DNA of 64,000 nucleotides from Isoetes taiwanensis (Eukaryota > Streptophyta > Lycopodiopsida > Isoetales > Isoetaceae), in NCBI GenBank assembly GCA_021234155.1, contig JAJEKV010000001.1, positions 1,239,927-1,303,926 of the forward strand. The letters are read 5' to 3'. This document shows positions 1-12,599 of this stretch, piece by piece. A program made the translations under genes and the position numbers. Position 1 is the stretch's first letter. Each line of letters starts with the position of its first letter. The notes beneath the pieces are model-generated. The model searched no databases and was not told the DNA's origin. It saw nothing but the letters and a program-made list of their open reading frames with translations.

Positions 1-949
1 CTAATGAAGTGCATGCATGACAACGAGGGGAAGTCTACTATGTTGAATAGTAGAATGCTTAAAATGTGCAAACCCAAAGGCGTGTATGACTACATAGCGA
101 GATAATTACAAAAACGGCTATGTAAGTAATTCTTAGTGGCTTTATTATAAATTTATCCGAGTCATCCTCTTAACTTAACCGCATTACGGGATATAGTGGA
201 CATTTTGATGTCGGGTAGTGCTTTGTGAAGAAAAGGTGTTGGTCAAAGGTCTATGGTACCCCATTCCTAACGAAGAGGAAGAGAAGAGGAAATAGAAGAA
301 GAAGAGGGAAGGAGGAACCGGTGGTAACAAAGGGGAGGAGCAAAGAGAGCTGCCGGTAGCAGTCTGAGAGCCTCAACCAAAAAGGCCAAAACCACAAAGA
401 CCTTGACTATAGAGGAGTCGTGAAGCTCTTGAGAAGGCTCACGGAGCGGTCTCGTTGTGAAGCCCGAGATAAGTCAAGTGCTATTCTAAAAGCGGGTTAA
501 TGACACTAAAGCTGCTCAAGCAAACTATTTCTTTGACATTGAGCACTATTAAGAGGCCACCTAAAATGAAGATGGGGTCAGGAGTGCTTTCTGGTCGGAA
601 GTCTGCTGGCGGCACATGTGGCTATCTTGAAGCAAAGAATGAGAAGGAATCCTCATGCCCATGTGTGCCACTAGTTGTAATGGTTGGCCAGTCGGTGCAA
701 CCAATTAAAAGATTACAAGAAGGCTGACTTTGAAGATTACACCTACTATGTTCTTGGAGGCACACATAGTTACAAGACAAGGAAAAAGAACTAGCAAAGG
801 AAGAAAGTAGCGAAGTGTGGAAAGCGTGGAAAGCGCATATATATGAGGATGTAACAGGATGAAGAAGCAAAAGTCATTGCCGTGAGTCATAATCACCGAC
901 AATGACTTGATTAAAATGAGTTTAATAGACAAGATCCGTTTCATGCAAG
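1..949 (+). other. Purine-rich 5' region, possibly upstream exons of the methyltransferase relic
   Basis: No gene can be named here. Positions 265-345 are strongly GA-rich and would encode a Lys/Arg-rich basic stretch on the + strand. Several open pieces at 500-725 and 900-950 could be decayed N-terminal exons of the gene that follows, but no frame is sustained and no domain is recognisable. Confidence 0.3.
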
Positions 950-1198
950 TGAATACGTGGAGTTCAAACAAGTGCATGGAGAGGACTTTAAAAAGCAAAA
1001 GAACAAGCTCGGGGAGCCGGCTTGTGTGACGAGTGCTGCCTCGGTTATGATTCTGATAAGAAGCCCATTATGGCTGTGAAACAATACGATAACTACTTTT
1101 CGGCTTGCTTTTCGAGAGATGGTCAAGTAAGTAAGCGCTTTCATTACGTCTTTTGTAGTATGTTTAGCTTTGTTTTAGCGTGGTTACAAGTGCGGAGA

Positions 1199-1356
1199 CG
1201 CGGTATAAATTTATACCGCGTGCGGGCACCTTTATAAATTATATGGGTGCCGGTCGCGGTGTTAATTTAAACGATGCGAACGCGGTATAATTTATACCGT
1301 GCCAGTCACTGATTTAAATTTATATCGTGCGAGACGCGGTATAAATTTATACCGTG
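1199..1356. repeat. Array of AT-core palindromes inside an intron (cluster 1)
   Basis: A perfect palindrome with core GCGGTATAAATTTATACCGC spans 1199-1220. Variants follow at about 1224-1251, 1288-1305, 1311-1325 and 1333-1356. The array lies within a probable intron (donor near 1127, acceptor CAG ending 1448) of the methyltransferase relic. Confidence 0.8.
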
Positions 1357-2429
1357 ACTAGTCAATCGAGTGCACATTTAGGCGATGAAGCGTGCAACAA
1401 ATTCTCTTATGCCATTCAACACTAAACTACTTGCATTTGTCCATACAGGTGTGGGATCTTCAAGAGAGAATTTTTTGTATGTTCGAAGATGGTGAGCTTA
1501 AAGAACAAGCTAGCTCCGCAGGAAAGAAACCAAAAAAAGGTGGTGGATCAAAACAAAAAAATATGAGCATTGTACCCTAGACGGCGATTCTGTGGTCTAA
1601 AAGCAAAAGAAATTTTTGTTAGCCTCTTGGAAAAGTCGTGGCCAAGGAATTCACATTAGGCGAGATGGCCAAGGAAGCTAAGACATAAGCCTCATTTGCT
1701 ATGCCGTGTTTTTTTCCACCTTTTTTTGTCTTACAACATGTTTCTCTTTGCATTCAGAAAGACATTGTCACCTGCCAGGCCGAGTTAATGAAGCAGCTAA
1801 ACCTAGAGGACTGGGAGGAGTGCAAGCTTTTATACCCAAGTTGTACCACAGATAGTATCATCGAGAGAGCACTTTAACCCGGTGGTACGGGTAAGTTTTG
1901 TAGAAAATATGTTCCGTGGTGCATTGCCTTTTCTCTCGCGGTATTCTTCTGAGAACAAGAAGAAGGGGCTACCCAGCTGGATTTTAAACCTGGTTCGTGT
2001 AGGGCCAAGGAGGAGAGGCGAGACTTAAGGCAATCGAGCGAGGGAAAAGAGGTTGCCACTAGCGTTTTGACACTACTTATGAGAGATTTACAGCGTTTGG
2101 TTAGGACTTCTTGTGCAGAGTTGTTCGGGGTGATTACCACGAGGCTGGGGACACTTTTAGACAAGCAAAATTTTACATTATGCATTGCAGATATTCCCTA
2201 TGGCTTCAAAATTAAGGATAGCGCTTTTGACGAGGAGGCTTTCACCCACGTGCAAGTCCGTTCTTTTTTGGATGGCCTGAAGGAAGTCACCATATCTGCT
2301 AACTGGATGGTCATCATTTTCCATTCCAACCTCTGGAGGCGATGTGGGTGCTTAAACCTATGGGGCGATGCATGAACGCCGAACCGAAGCTGCGTTTGGT
2401 AAGCTTTACATTCAACAGCTTTTCTTTTT

Positions 2430-2580
2430 AGTAAGCGCGGTATAAATTTATACCACAACTGCCTTAAGGTTTAAATTTAAATGGCGAGGCGATGTTTGTA
2501 TAAATTTATACGGCTTGCCGCCGTGGTATAAATTTATACAGCAAGGCAACCCTCGTATAAATTTATACCGCCACACTACT
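2430..2580. repeat. Array of AT-core palindromes inside an intron (cluster 2)
   Basis: Four to five further copies or variants of the GTATAAATTTATAC palindrome occur at about 2437-2457, 2470-2482, 2494-2512, 2522-2541 and 2553-2572. They sit between motif IV and motif I coding blocks, in an intron with a clear GTAAGC donor at 2399. Confidence 0.8.
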
Positions 2581-4450
2581 GGGCTAACTTATTTTCCTTG
2601 TTTTCATTCTACTAATATTTAATTGTTGTATTGTTTGGCGGGCTTAAAACAAGCGTCCAAGGGTCATGGTGGTGTTCAGCTTAGTGAGTTGTTTGAGCAT
2701 TTTCATATAGGTTTTTCTGGTAGCGGACGTAAAAAAAACCATGGTTCATTTCAATACGCAGAATGAGAAGACTCCTTCTGAAATGCTTTTTCGGTTCGGT
2801 TCATTTGCAGAAATTAAAGAGACCCACAGCCGACAAAGTATTTTGTGGTGTCAATATCGGGCTTCCACAGTGGCTTATTAATAATTTGTCTGATGGTTTT
2901 CTCGCCGGAGCCTGGATCTTAGATGCCTTTTACGGATCGAGGCACCACGGCAATTTGTGCTTATAAGCGGGGGCGCGCAAATGTCGTCTCGATCGACATA
3001 GACCCGGATAAAGTAAGTTTCATCGGGGACGGGATAAGCTCTTGTGAATCCTTTCTGATGAAAAGCGAGGAAGCCAGGGAGCAAAGAAGCGGTGCCAACG
3101 ATGTTAAAGGCACTTATCTGAAATCTGACCTCCACTTACGGGGAAGAAAAGATGAGGAGGTGGAGTTTATCGACTTGGAGCCTGTGGTGCCTGAGCTCGA
3201 AAAACCGCCTATGCCGGTAGGATTGGAATCGAGGGGCGTCTCTGTTTGTTGTAAGCTTCGCAAGAGCGGATCTAAGGGGATGAGAGTCACGTGGATTTTG
3301 GGAAGAACCACCTCCCCACCTCTATTATAATTTTATCTGCAGACGAGTTCTTAACTACTTCCATTGTAAACTATGTGCTAAGTATTATTATAATTTATTT
3401 TGATGAAGATTTTTTTAAACCGAAAGCTTTGTCTCTTCAACAATGCTTAATTAGAACAACTCTTTCTTGCTCCATGATTTCACACTCTTTGTCTTTCCAA
3501 TGTTTAATTTTCTTAGTACTTATATTAAGCTTGCAAAAAGACAAACTATATTTCCTTCTGTTTTTAACAATAAATACTTACTGAGTTATCAAAATTAATG
3601 TCTCTCTCCTCAAAACAAGCATTTTTTTTTGCCCTCTTTTAAAAATGAAAAGGCTTCAAAAATGTTGCTTTTTCGGGGGTATTCCGAATGCTAATTGCTC
3701 AACAATCTATTTTGCTCCCTATTTTGTGTGTTTTTTTCAAGTTTTCAATTTTTATAAAGGAATCTTTCAAACGCACTTCTTAAATAAGTGCGTTTCATTT
3801 TAAACCTTGTTATTTGAACTATGTGAAGACATAACATCAAAATCGCCACATCTTCAAATATATCAAGGATGTGCTAAAAGCTATCAAAACATATTCTCTC
3901 CACCTCTCTATTTATCGGGGAATCAAATCGCATAGATTAATTCCAGCAGTTAAGACTCTTGAAGTCAATAGAGTTGAAAAGATGTTGTGTGTTTTATCTT
4001 AACTATTTTTGCATGATGTGTTTAAATTGGTGAAATGTGTGCATAAATTGAGAACAATATGGGTGTAATGTGGAGAAAATGAAAACAATGTGCAAATATT
4101 GTGGATGAAGCATTTATGATGTATTGAAGTTGAACTTATGGACTTGAAGGTGTATAAGAGTCCTTTTCAATGGTTAAAGCATGGGGTGAGGTGGCGCAAT
4201 CCTAGGAGACATGTAATTTATTGGAGATCTAATGGTGGAGATTGTTCAAAGATGAAGGGCTAGGATTTGTTGTGTAAGTTTAAGAGGAGGGGTACATCTC
4301 CTCATTCCCTCTCTCTCACTCTTGTGTCTTGAAGGAGATCTATTATAGTAGAGTGTATCCCATGGAAGAATTAACAATAGGAGAGGAGGATGAACCTCCA
4401 GACTTATTTTATCTCTCTCCTTCTTCATCTGCAATTTGTGTTTAACCTAT

Positions 4451-4683
4451 TTGCTGGTAGAGTGTGGCACAGCCTGATGCATATATTTTGCATTATGCTC
4501 AGCTTGGGGTTTGGTTCATTCCGTTGGATTATAAAAGAACCTTATATTGGTTAAAATACACTTACTTGCTGGTAGAGTGTGGTGCAGCCTCATGCATATA
4601 TTTTGCATTCTGCTCAGCTTGGAGTTTGGTTCATTCTGTTGGATTATAAAAGAACCTTGTAAATATTGGTTAAAATACACTTA
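4451..4683 (+). repeat. Tandem duplication, two copies of about 115 bp
   Basis: The unit starting TTGCTGGTAGAGTGTGG occurs at 4451 and again at 4566 with few differences. Confidence 0.9.
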
Positions 4684-4842
4684 CCCCAATTTGGATCCCA
4701 TCCTCCAGATCACCAAAAAAGATCACGAAGAGGATATAAGCTAATGTCGTGTTAGTAGTACATGCAAACCGAATTTTTTTTCTCTATCCCAAGAAATGTA
4801 GTATGTTTTTTGTCGTTCATCCAACCTCGATGTGTTTTTTTG

Positions 4843-5062
4843 CCGTTCATCCAATGTTGTAAATACCGGATATAGTCATGTTTAGGCCAGCTTTAAATCG
4901 TAAAAAATACGCTGTCTACAAAAACGTTGTGTATTTTTTTGTGATGTTTAAACATGTCAAGATATGGCTACAACATGTTCAAAGGCCCGGATACCGGATA
5001 TACCATGGATAAATGCGTGGTTTAACATGATGTTGTTCGATATTTACAACGCTCGTTGGATA
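4843..5062. mobile_element. Small MITE-like inverted-repeat element
   Basis: The left end near 4850 reads ATCCAATGTTGTAAATACCG, and the right end near 5062 reads, on the other strand, ATCCAACGAGCGTTGTAAAT. The ~215-bp interior holds further inverted repeats (GTTTAAACATG-type) and no ORF. The superfamily is unknown. Confidence 0.4.
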
Positions 5063-6060
5063 ACACTAAGGCTGGATTCACCATAATGTAAAATGCCTTC
5101 ACCATCATGTAAAATGCTACGCCCTTTTACGCCCACCATCACCAATTTGCAAAGGGTATAACAGGGCCCCTATCCGACCACTGTTGCATGTGAACCTGCT
5201 CTAACACATCGCCCGCTTGCATGTGAACCTGCTCTAACACATCGCCCGCTCTAACACATCGCCACAGAGAAACTTATGGTTCTAACAGGACACCTGTAAA
5301 TATTTAAGAGCCGCTTCACATGCTCGATGACAACCCTCATCATCAGGTAAAAAAGCACTTTTTACAAACACCATCACCTGCCACCTTTTACAAACACCAT
5401 CACCTGCCATCGCCAAAAAGCACAGGGCAAAACAGGGCCCCTCTCCGGCCGTAGCATATGCAACCATCGCCAAAGAGGGCCATGTTTGCCCCTGTGCTAT
5501 TTGGAGATATGGCAGATGATGGTGCGTGTGTAAAAAAGTACGGCAATGGCACCAATGATCAACTTTCATGGCCTGCCCACCCTTAAATAGGTCTCCTTCC
5601 CTGCCATTATGAATAAGGGTGGAATTAAAAAAATGCCCTTCCCCTTGAAAGGGCAAAAAATTGAGCAACCTTTAAAATAAGGGCAATGATTAAAAAAAAG
5701 CCTTAAAATTCTATTAACGTCATTTGTCAATATTTATAGTATTATCCTTTATTATAAAGTTTTAGTGTATGTCGTGCATAAAACCCTAAAACTTTCGACG
5801 GCCCGGATTTGATGAAATCAATGGAGGATATGGTGCCAGGTAAGAAGCCTTTTTTAGTTTCTGTCTAGGTCCCGAGGGCAGCTATGGCGACTTCGGGTCC
5901 CGAGGGCAGCTATCGCGAATTCGAGCATGGCGGGCTGCTTTCAAGGTATGGCGACAGGGTATTTGAGATAGCGAAGTGGCGGTCCAGATAGTCTGAGAGT
6001 CCAAGGTCATCTTCCCTTTTCGTGAGCTGCTTCGTTATTTGACATGAAATTCCTTTAAAC

Positions 6061-7122
6061 ATGCATTCTGCTTTGGCTCCTGTTGATCAAACCGCGTCCT
6101 CTGTAGCCATCGTTGACCACCATCTTGGTGCTTTTAGAGATTCTGAACAGGGTGTTGAGCCTGTCCTACTTTCGCATGATAAACACTTACAGAAGCAGAG
6201 AAGGCGAGTGAAAGGCCATTTGAGGCGGGCTTACATGGATAATGCAGTATCAGAAATTGATGATGCACTACCTAAGTTTCCTGAAAAGGAAATTATGAAG
6301 GAAGCAGTACATGTGGAAGAACCAATCACCAGCTGGGATGAAAAAGTAGGTGAAGGTGAGGTCGACCAAGTTGTCTAAGCTCTTTTAGAAGTAGGCCAAG
6401 TTGCCGCTGCCAAACAACTGCAACAAAAACTTTCTCCAAATTGCACATCCATTGAGATTCTAATTGTGGAGACGGCACGAAATATAGCTTCATCTTCAAC
6501 TCCCACACTAAGGGGATCAGTAGTGGCCTCTTTAATACCACAATTTTGTGGAAGAATGCACGGGCTTTCGGGGATTAGATTTGTCCTTCTCATCGCCTCT
6601 GCGGGTGATATATCATCTCTTTAACTCATATGCCTTAATGCAATGGTATTGTATGTTGTTCTACACGTAACATGTAAAACTACAGGTTCTCGAAGCATTA
6701 ACCTTGGCATCAAGAGAGAATCGTGGAAAAAGGCTTATCTTGGTAGAATTACCCATAATAATAGCACAGATTTCGAACTTCTTAGAGTTGCCTTTAAGCA
6801 TATCAAAAGCAACCAATGGAATTGCTGCAGCTCCTTTCTTTTAAAGGTCAAGATGCACTCACTGAGGCAAGACTGCTGGTTGCTACACATGCAATTAACC
6901 CAGCAACTATTGCACGGATATTGGCTGAATCGTTTCTTAAGGTGAATGCACATTGCAGTTTGAACATTACTCACTGACACACGGATTCTTACTTTAGTGA
7001 GTATTGCTTTACAGGGTCTCTTAGCAGCTCACTGAGGTGGATACATGGACTCATCGTTGAAGGAAGAAGGCCCTGCACCACTGCTCTGGAGACCATCTGA
7101 TTTCATTAACAGTGGGCAGGTT
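6061..7122 (+). pseudogene. Spatacsin (SPG11-like) C-terminal region, decayed multi-exon fragment
   Basis: The pieces match the plant spatacsin carboxy-terminal family as I remember it. Exon A (about 6061-6620) contains HDKHLQKQRRRVKGHLRRAY and GEGEVDQVV, then an in-frame TAA at 6376, then ALLEVGQVAAAKQLQQKLSP. Exon B (about 6685-6942) contains VLEALTLASRENRGK, a frameshift, then LTEARLLVATHAINPATIAR and ILAESFLK, ending at a GT donor. Exon C (7018-7122) reads GLLAAH, a stop, then GGYMDSSLKEEGPAPLLWRP. Introns are retained, so this is not a processed copy. Spatacsin acts in lysosome/vacuole membrane recycling in animals and is little characterised in plants. The fragment could be a remnant of a local gene or cargo of the Helitron ending at 9927. 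Confidence 0.65.
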
Positions 7123-9170
7123 TAAATTCATGCCTGCAGGTTGTGAAAAACAATCATGCCTGGAAATAAGAGATAAGAGACTGCTTTAGATTAGTCCATG
7201 GTCGTGCAGCTTTAGGTTTAATTTTGAGCCATGTCCTGTACCCATTCAGAATTATCAGAGTAAGGAGGAGAAAAAGACCATGGCTGGTATATTTTCTTCT
7301 GCCTGCTGCAAATTGCTACTGTTTTTAATTGGATTCTGCATGGTAAGTTTTGGCTCCTTTTGAAAATGATCCTTTTCTTATATTTTCTTCTGCTCATTAC
7401 AAATAGATGCCATTAAATTATCATCTTTAATCTTCTTGCAGTAAGGACAATGTGCCCGGGTGCTCCATCAATTCCGTATCTTCTTGCTGAGCCATAGAAC
7501 CCAGTGTTCTTGCTGGATTGCCTGGTAAGATGATTTGCTTGGAATACCATCAAGTTTTATTATGACAATGCTTATTTTGGATACTCCCTATATCTGTATG
7601 GATCCCTATTGGGGACATGGAAGGAGTATATATAATTGAATTTAGTTGTGCTTAAGTCTTATCATCTTAATGACTGGGAGAATAACCAAAGCAGTCATGT
7701 GTAAGGTTACTTATGATGATTTAACTTGAACAACACCATCTTTTCTTTAATTCAACGGTTTTGCATTGCAATCATATGCAATCCATGGGAAAAAAGACCA
7801 AAGGCTATAACCGATTTTGGATGAATAGAAGATGCAGACAGTTTTTGATTGCAGCTAGGATTATATCGAGCATTTGAGCTGGGATCTTTTGAAAGTGATC
7901 TTTCTCTTACATTTTCTTCTGCCCGCTGCAAATTGCTACTATTTTTAATTGCATCCTGCATGGTAAGTTTATGATATTGGTTCCTTTCAATGCATGTTCT
8001 TTTGCATATCTTTTTGAAATAGCAGATGGATAGTGCAGTATAAAGATATCTTACTGCTGAAACGTACATGCTTCAAAAGTGGAAATCAAGTTGAAAATGA
8101 TGGTTTTGGATTAAATGCCTTTTACTGTTGAAGATCATTATCATGCATAAATTTTGGCTATGGTAAGCAGCAATGATTTTAGATCTGCATACAGATATGA
8201 TGGATTATGTGTACATATCAGCTGGTTTATGCATGTTGATAAAACGATAATTGCTTTGCCTTGAATAGGATATAATGAATGATGCATGTTCTTTTGCATA
8301 TCTTTTTGGAAATAGCAGATGGATAGTGCAGTATAAAGGTACCTTACTGCTGAAATGTACATGCTTCAAAAGTGGAAATCAAATGTGGTCATGAATATTT
8401 GAAGACATATAGCTTACAGTCTGGCTGGGGCAACGGTGACATGCTTCTCTCCTTTATGTCCACCAATTTTATCTCTTATACTTTGGTGCTTTGGGCTGCA
8501 GAGAGCAGCTTCTTCATGTTCATCTTGAAAATTTCATGTGGGCATCCATTTTCAACTGAATTCAATGGAGGTAAGGTTCGATTTATAATGGTTTTGTCGC
8601 AATAAATGTATTTTATTTTATCCATTCTTGCTATTTCATTTGTAGGCAGTCATGTGGCAACTGCATTTGCTTTTTATCTTTGAAGAGACTTCAAGTCTTT
8701 CAGTTTTGATAGTTCTATAACTATATACGGTATCTTTGTTTCTTTATATAATATTTTGGAATGAGCAGAAGTCCAACATTTCATTTAGGGACAAATCTAA
8801 GTTCATTGTCACAAACATCCCCTTTATGCATGGTGGATTGGATTTTGCCACAAAATATTGTGCTCTTTGATATAAGACATCCATTTTATTAATTACAACA
8901 CAAAGGATGCAACTCTTACCACCTAACACAATGGTCTTTGCAAAAACAATTCCTGGAGAAGAAGGATACAGAAAGCTGGAGTCACACAAATATACTAAAT
9001 GCAAGTTCTAAATGCAGACCAACTTGAGTAAGTTTAGGTAGATTGGATACTTTGTTTTCCAAATGATTTTGTTGACTAGGGTTGTAAGCAATACCACATG
9101 GTGGATATACTACAAAAGATTACAAGTCTTGCATTGCTAACCACAACTTCACTGAACTCTCTGCCACACA
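7123..9170. other. Non-coding sequence with internal duplications
   Basis: A segment around ATTTTCTTCTGCCCGCTGCA is present at about 7290-7350 and again at about 7908-7970. A segment of about 95 bp around GCATGTTCTTTTGCATATCT is present at about 7993-8085 and again at 8283-8378. No further spatacsin exon could be recognised. Confidence 0.6.
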
Positions 9171-9324
9171 TGTCAGCTCAAGTACAAATACAAGCTTCAC
9201 TAACTACAAATGTCACATGCCAGCTCAAATATAAATAAGCTATATCATGTCAGCTCAAATACAAATACAAGCTTCACTAACTACAAATGTCACATGCCAG
9301 CTCAAATATAAATAAGCTATATCG
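9171..9324 (+). repeat. Tandem duplication, two copies of about 78 bp
   Basis: The unit GTCAGCTCAAATACAAATAC occurs at about 9171 and again at about 9249, almost identical. Confidence 0.9.
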
Positions 9325-9892
9325 ATATCGAATGTAAGATCCAAACATAAAGAGCGTCTCACCTTTATTTGCTAAAACTGTCACATGCAAATAGCATGCA
9401 TAGGTATATGGTAGAGGAAACTTACTTAGGAAAACAAACCATATGCACGACAATTACAAAAATAAAAATTATAAAGCGAGCATATTTACAAGCTCTCAAT
9501 ATAAGCCCCGCAATGTAACATATAATACAATAATTTCTATATTCAATCTAATTTTTTGTCAACATGAAAACAAATCCCCTATAGTCCAATGCTGATAATA
9601 TTGTGGCATACAAAACAAAAAGGGGAGGCACAAAAGGCGCTTGGTAAAAAAAGCACATCATGTTCCTCTTTGGGCGAAAGGCACATCCTTTAAAACTTTG
9701 CCTCTTTGGACGTGGTCTTTAGGGGCCCTCTTATGCTATATAACACTCATTTATGACAAGATTGAAGAAGACGAGCGACTGGAGACCGGAGAAGAGCACT
9801 TTCTCTCAGAAATATCGATGCATCACTATGTAACATGAAGAAGTGAGGTTTAAGCATTTTTTCATTGTGGCCCAAAAAATTTACAGGCTCTC

Positions 9893-9927
9893 AACTTATG
9901 CCCAGCAACGCTGGGCACCATTACTAG
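9893..9927 (+). mobile_element. Helitron 3' terminus (first copy)
   Basis: A short hairpin TGCCCAGCAACGCTGGGCA is followed by CCATTACTAG and then T. A GC-rich hairpin a few bases before a terminal CTRR (here CTAG), inserted before T, is the classic Helitron 3' end. The 5' end of this copy was not located; it may include the spatacsin fragment. Confidence 0.65.
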
Positions 9928-10892
9928 TTATCTATATATTATTGTAAAAAAGCAAGAAATTAAAAATCTATAATTAACAAAGCCAATTTTTTAAAAGGAA
10001 AAAAAGAAAATAAAGAAAGGAAATCAAAAAACAAAAAGCAACGTTCATTTTGGCGGCGGGTGGGCAGGAACTTCCTTCTATATGTTGCTTTCTTTAGCAA
10101 CGGCATGCATAATGCATCACTCTCCGTGACCAGAGTCACCGGAGTGACAGGGACAAAAAGTTCAAGAATCAGACTCATCGGCATTTATACTCCAACCAAA
10201 TTTCGCTGCTTTGCTAATGCATCGTGCATGCCATTTGATTCACATGAAGAAGAAGAAGCAATTTTTACGTCATGCCACTTGGCAGCATCCCTTAGGACAT
10301 ATGACACGCACACAATTGTGTAATTGTTGTTGTGAAAAACCTGCAAGGTTAGTGTTTGCTTCCAATTCCTTGCATTCCTTTGTATTTTATTTGCGTTAAT
10401 GCATTTCTTTATATTTTTGCCAGTTGTTAGTTGCATTCTTCCATTGTTTCTTGCATTTTTTATTGTTTGATACATGCTCAACAAATTTTATAGCCTTGAA
10501 ATCACAAAGAGGGTTTACATTCTATTTATGATATGCTAATAAATATATAGATCACTATGTTTTTTTTTGAAAAAAAAGTTACTTTGTTTTCAATAAATGT
10601 ATGCTTTGATAGATAAATGGTGTCTTATAATGAGTTTTGCAGTAAATAAGGACAGTTTATATTGTACCATGAAATAAAAAGGGCTGATAAAATTTTAACC
10701 TTCCCAAAAAAGGGCAATCTTTATATTATAATGTTTTACCGTAAGTAGTGAACCGAGCCCTAAATTGGGCGGTCCGGATTAATCTATCCAACGGTGTAGA
10801 TGATGTCACGTTAAAAGCCTTTTTAGTTAGCTTAAAAAAAGCAAAAAAAAAAGGGTTTGGACGTATTAGGGTTCTGTTAGTTTTTTGTGGCT

Positions 10893-12599
10893 ATGGCAGC
10901 CACGGCAGCCACGGTGCCCAAGGGAAAACCTAGGACAACGGGGGTAGAATCTTTGGTGGAATTGGAGGGTGTGGATCAACTGGGCGATGTTGTGCTGCCG
11001 GATATGCTTGAACCGTTTCAGGCTGTTTGCAGATAGCAGTTCGGTGTTGCAGATCATTCGATTTTCCTGCCATTTCTGGCCCATCACTGCAAATGGAGCA
11101 TCACTGCAAATGGAGCTCTACAATGGTCGACGCTCTGCTGCCTGTGCCGGAAATGGACGCTACCTCTTTTTATAAGGGATCTTCTTTATGCAAAGACTTA
11201 CTATACATGATTTGGGGTTCGAATGCATTTCCTGTGGCAAGAAGTGGTTAAGGTTAACGAGCAGTTCGGCCAGTAAGCATCCCAGGTGTGTAAATTTTGA
11301 ACTGAACCTTTGAAGCCCCGGTTTAATCCCTTTAACCATATGATCCCCTAATTTGTCATCTTCGACTTCTATTTTGGCTTTTGAAATGCATTTAGAGGGG
11401 ATCTTTGTAGATATATATGGTCTTTGCAGCTGTGTCTCTTGCTCGGACATCAAGCCCCGGTTTGCTATTCACTTCAAATCTTTTGCATGCAGTATAGGAA
11501 TAGCTTATACATAGATGTTTTGCCAAGGCCTTTCAAGAAACAACATGCGCGTGTTTCGTTTGGAGTAGGCGTAATCCTTATGTGAGTTTCTTGGGTTATT
11601 CAGCTTCACATTCTAAATAATATTTAGGCCCTTAGACTTCATCTTTGTTTTTGCAGATATAGGAGTCAGGAACATAAAAGATAAGGGCAATTTTTGTGTA
11701 GGACGATTCCAGTTCTGATCCTGCAGTAAGCTTTGGCTTCTATACGTCGATGTCATGTTTTGGTTTCCATGTTCATGCCCATTTTCTTTAGTCTTATTTC
11801 ATGGATAAAATTACTTTGACTTGAAAAATATCTGATAGCATACGACAGTTTTCATATATTAGTGTGGTATTCTGATATGGACTTGAAAGCTATAAAGATG
11901 ACACAAAAGGTTTCTGCTAATAATATAAAGCTACATATAGTACTTGCAATGCATTCATAGACATCTAATTTCTACCATCTTTACATGCAGCATTGCAGAT
12001 TCATTGATTCACAATCCTTTGTTTGTTTAACCAACCTTGCAGAACTGGAAATGGCGAAATGCTTGCTAATGGAGTGATGAGATTTTTGCTAGCAGATTAA
12101 CCTGAACCTGGTAAGATTGAGTGAATGTTACCTTATTTACTATTGGAGTATCACATGCATGTCAGGCCAGCTAAAATTAAATCATACAGGAAGTTTCGAA
12201 TTGTAGCTGGATGTTCAAATGGGTTCAAATTTGGCCAATTGCAATGGCATGGCAACATCTAAGGTTTATCATTTGGTATCGGGATGGCATGGCAATGTGT
12301 CGCTTTGCCCATGATTTTTGTATATGTGCCGACCTCCCTACACTTCGTTTAGCTTGCAGCTTCGTTTCCTCACTAGGTTACCGCAGCATGGCTCTGTTCA
12401 TACAGCATGGCCATTATAGGGTATGTATATTGATAGTTTCTGGTGAAGTGGCCATCTTGGTTGGGTAAGATGGATAACATTTGATCCCAGTAATGAGGGT
12501 CTCTGTATGGTTCTTGCAGGCTCCATCGATGGGAGCTATAACAAATCCAGTTCCAGAGTCCCAAAGTATAGGACTTCTCTTCATAGCCGTGTTTTTAAC
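10893..12599 (+). pseudogene. Captured multi-exon gene fragments of unknown identity inside the Helitron
   Basis: Three exon-like blocks stand out. 10893-11036 is an ATG-started 47-codon reading, MAATAATVPKGKPRTTGVES onward, rich in acidic residues and ended by TAG. 11493-11581 lies between a CAG acceptor and a GTGAGT donor and reads YIDVLPRPFKKQHARVSFGV. 12520-12599 lies between a CAG acceptor and a GTAAGT donor and reads APSMGAITNPVPESQSIGLL. The source gene was not recognised, and it is not shown that the blocks come from one gene. Short segments with intact splice borders in a Helitron fit the known gene-fragment capture by these elements. Confidence 0.4.

Larger units (their letters stand above)
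950..3340 (+). pseudogene. Decayed beta-class DNA amino-methyltransferase (N4-cytosine/N6-adenine type) gene
   Basis: Two methyltransferase motifs are visible. At about 2185-2330 the frame reads LCIADIPYGFKIKD, where ADIPYG fits motif IV (the catalytic DPPY-type site). At about 2905-3040 it reads WILDAFYGS, then after a one-base shift GTTAICAYKRGR and VVSIDIDPDKV; this fits motif I (FxGxGT, the AdoMet-binding loop). Motif IV before motif I is the beta-class order of bacterial and phage enzymes. Between them, GHGGVQLSELFEHFHIGFSG (about 2665-2725) lies where a target-recognition region would sit. Likely introns are 1127-1448 and one from 2399 to about 2650; exon-like Lys-rich and coiled pieces lie at 1449-1580 and 1760-1880. 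Several frameshifts, including an extra A in the GSG loop near 2933, and stops make it non-functional as written. N4-C versus N6-A specificity cannot be told. It may be transposon cargo, but no element boundary is seen here. Confidence 0.55.
3341..6060. other. AT-rich intergenic sequence without a recognisable gene
   Basis: No coding region is supported. It contains a tandem duplication (4451-4683), a small inverted-repeat element (4843-5062) and short repeats built on ACCATCATGTAAAATGC and ACAAACACCATCACCTGCC at 5090-5420. Confidence 0.6.

Noticed and set aside
2185-3040. MT-A70/METTL4-type adenine methyltransferase
   Set aside because: Motif order (IV before I) and the FYGSGTT loop fit the beta-class bacterial type rather than MT-A70.
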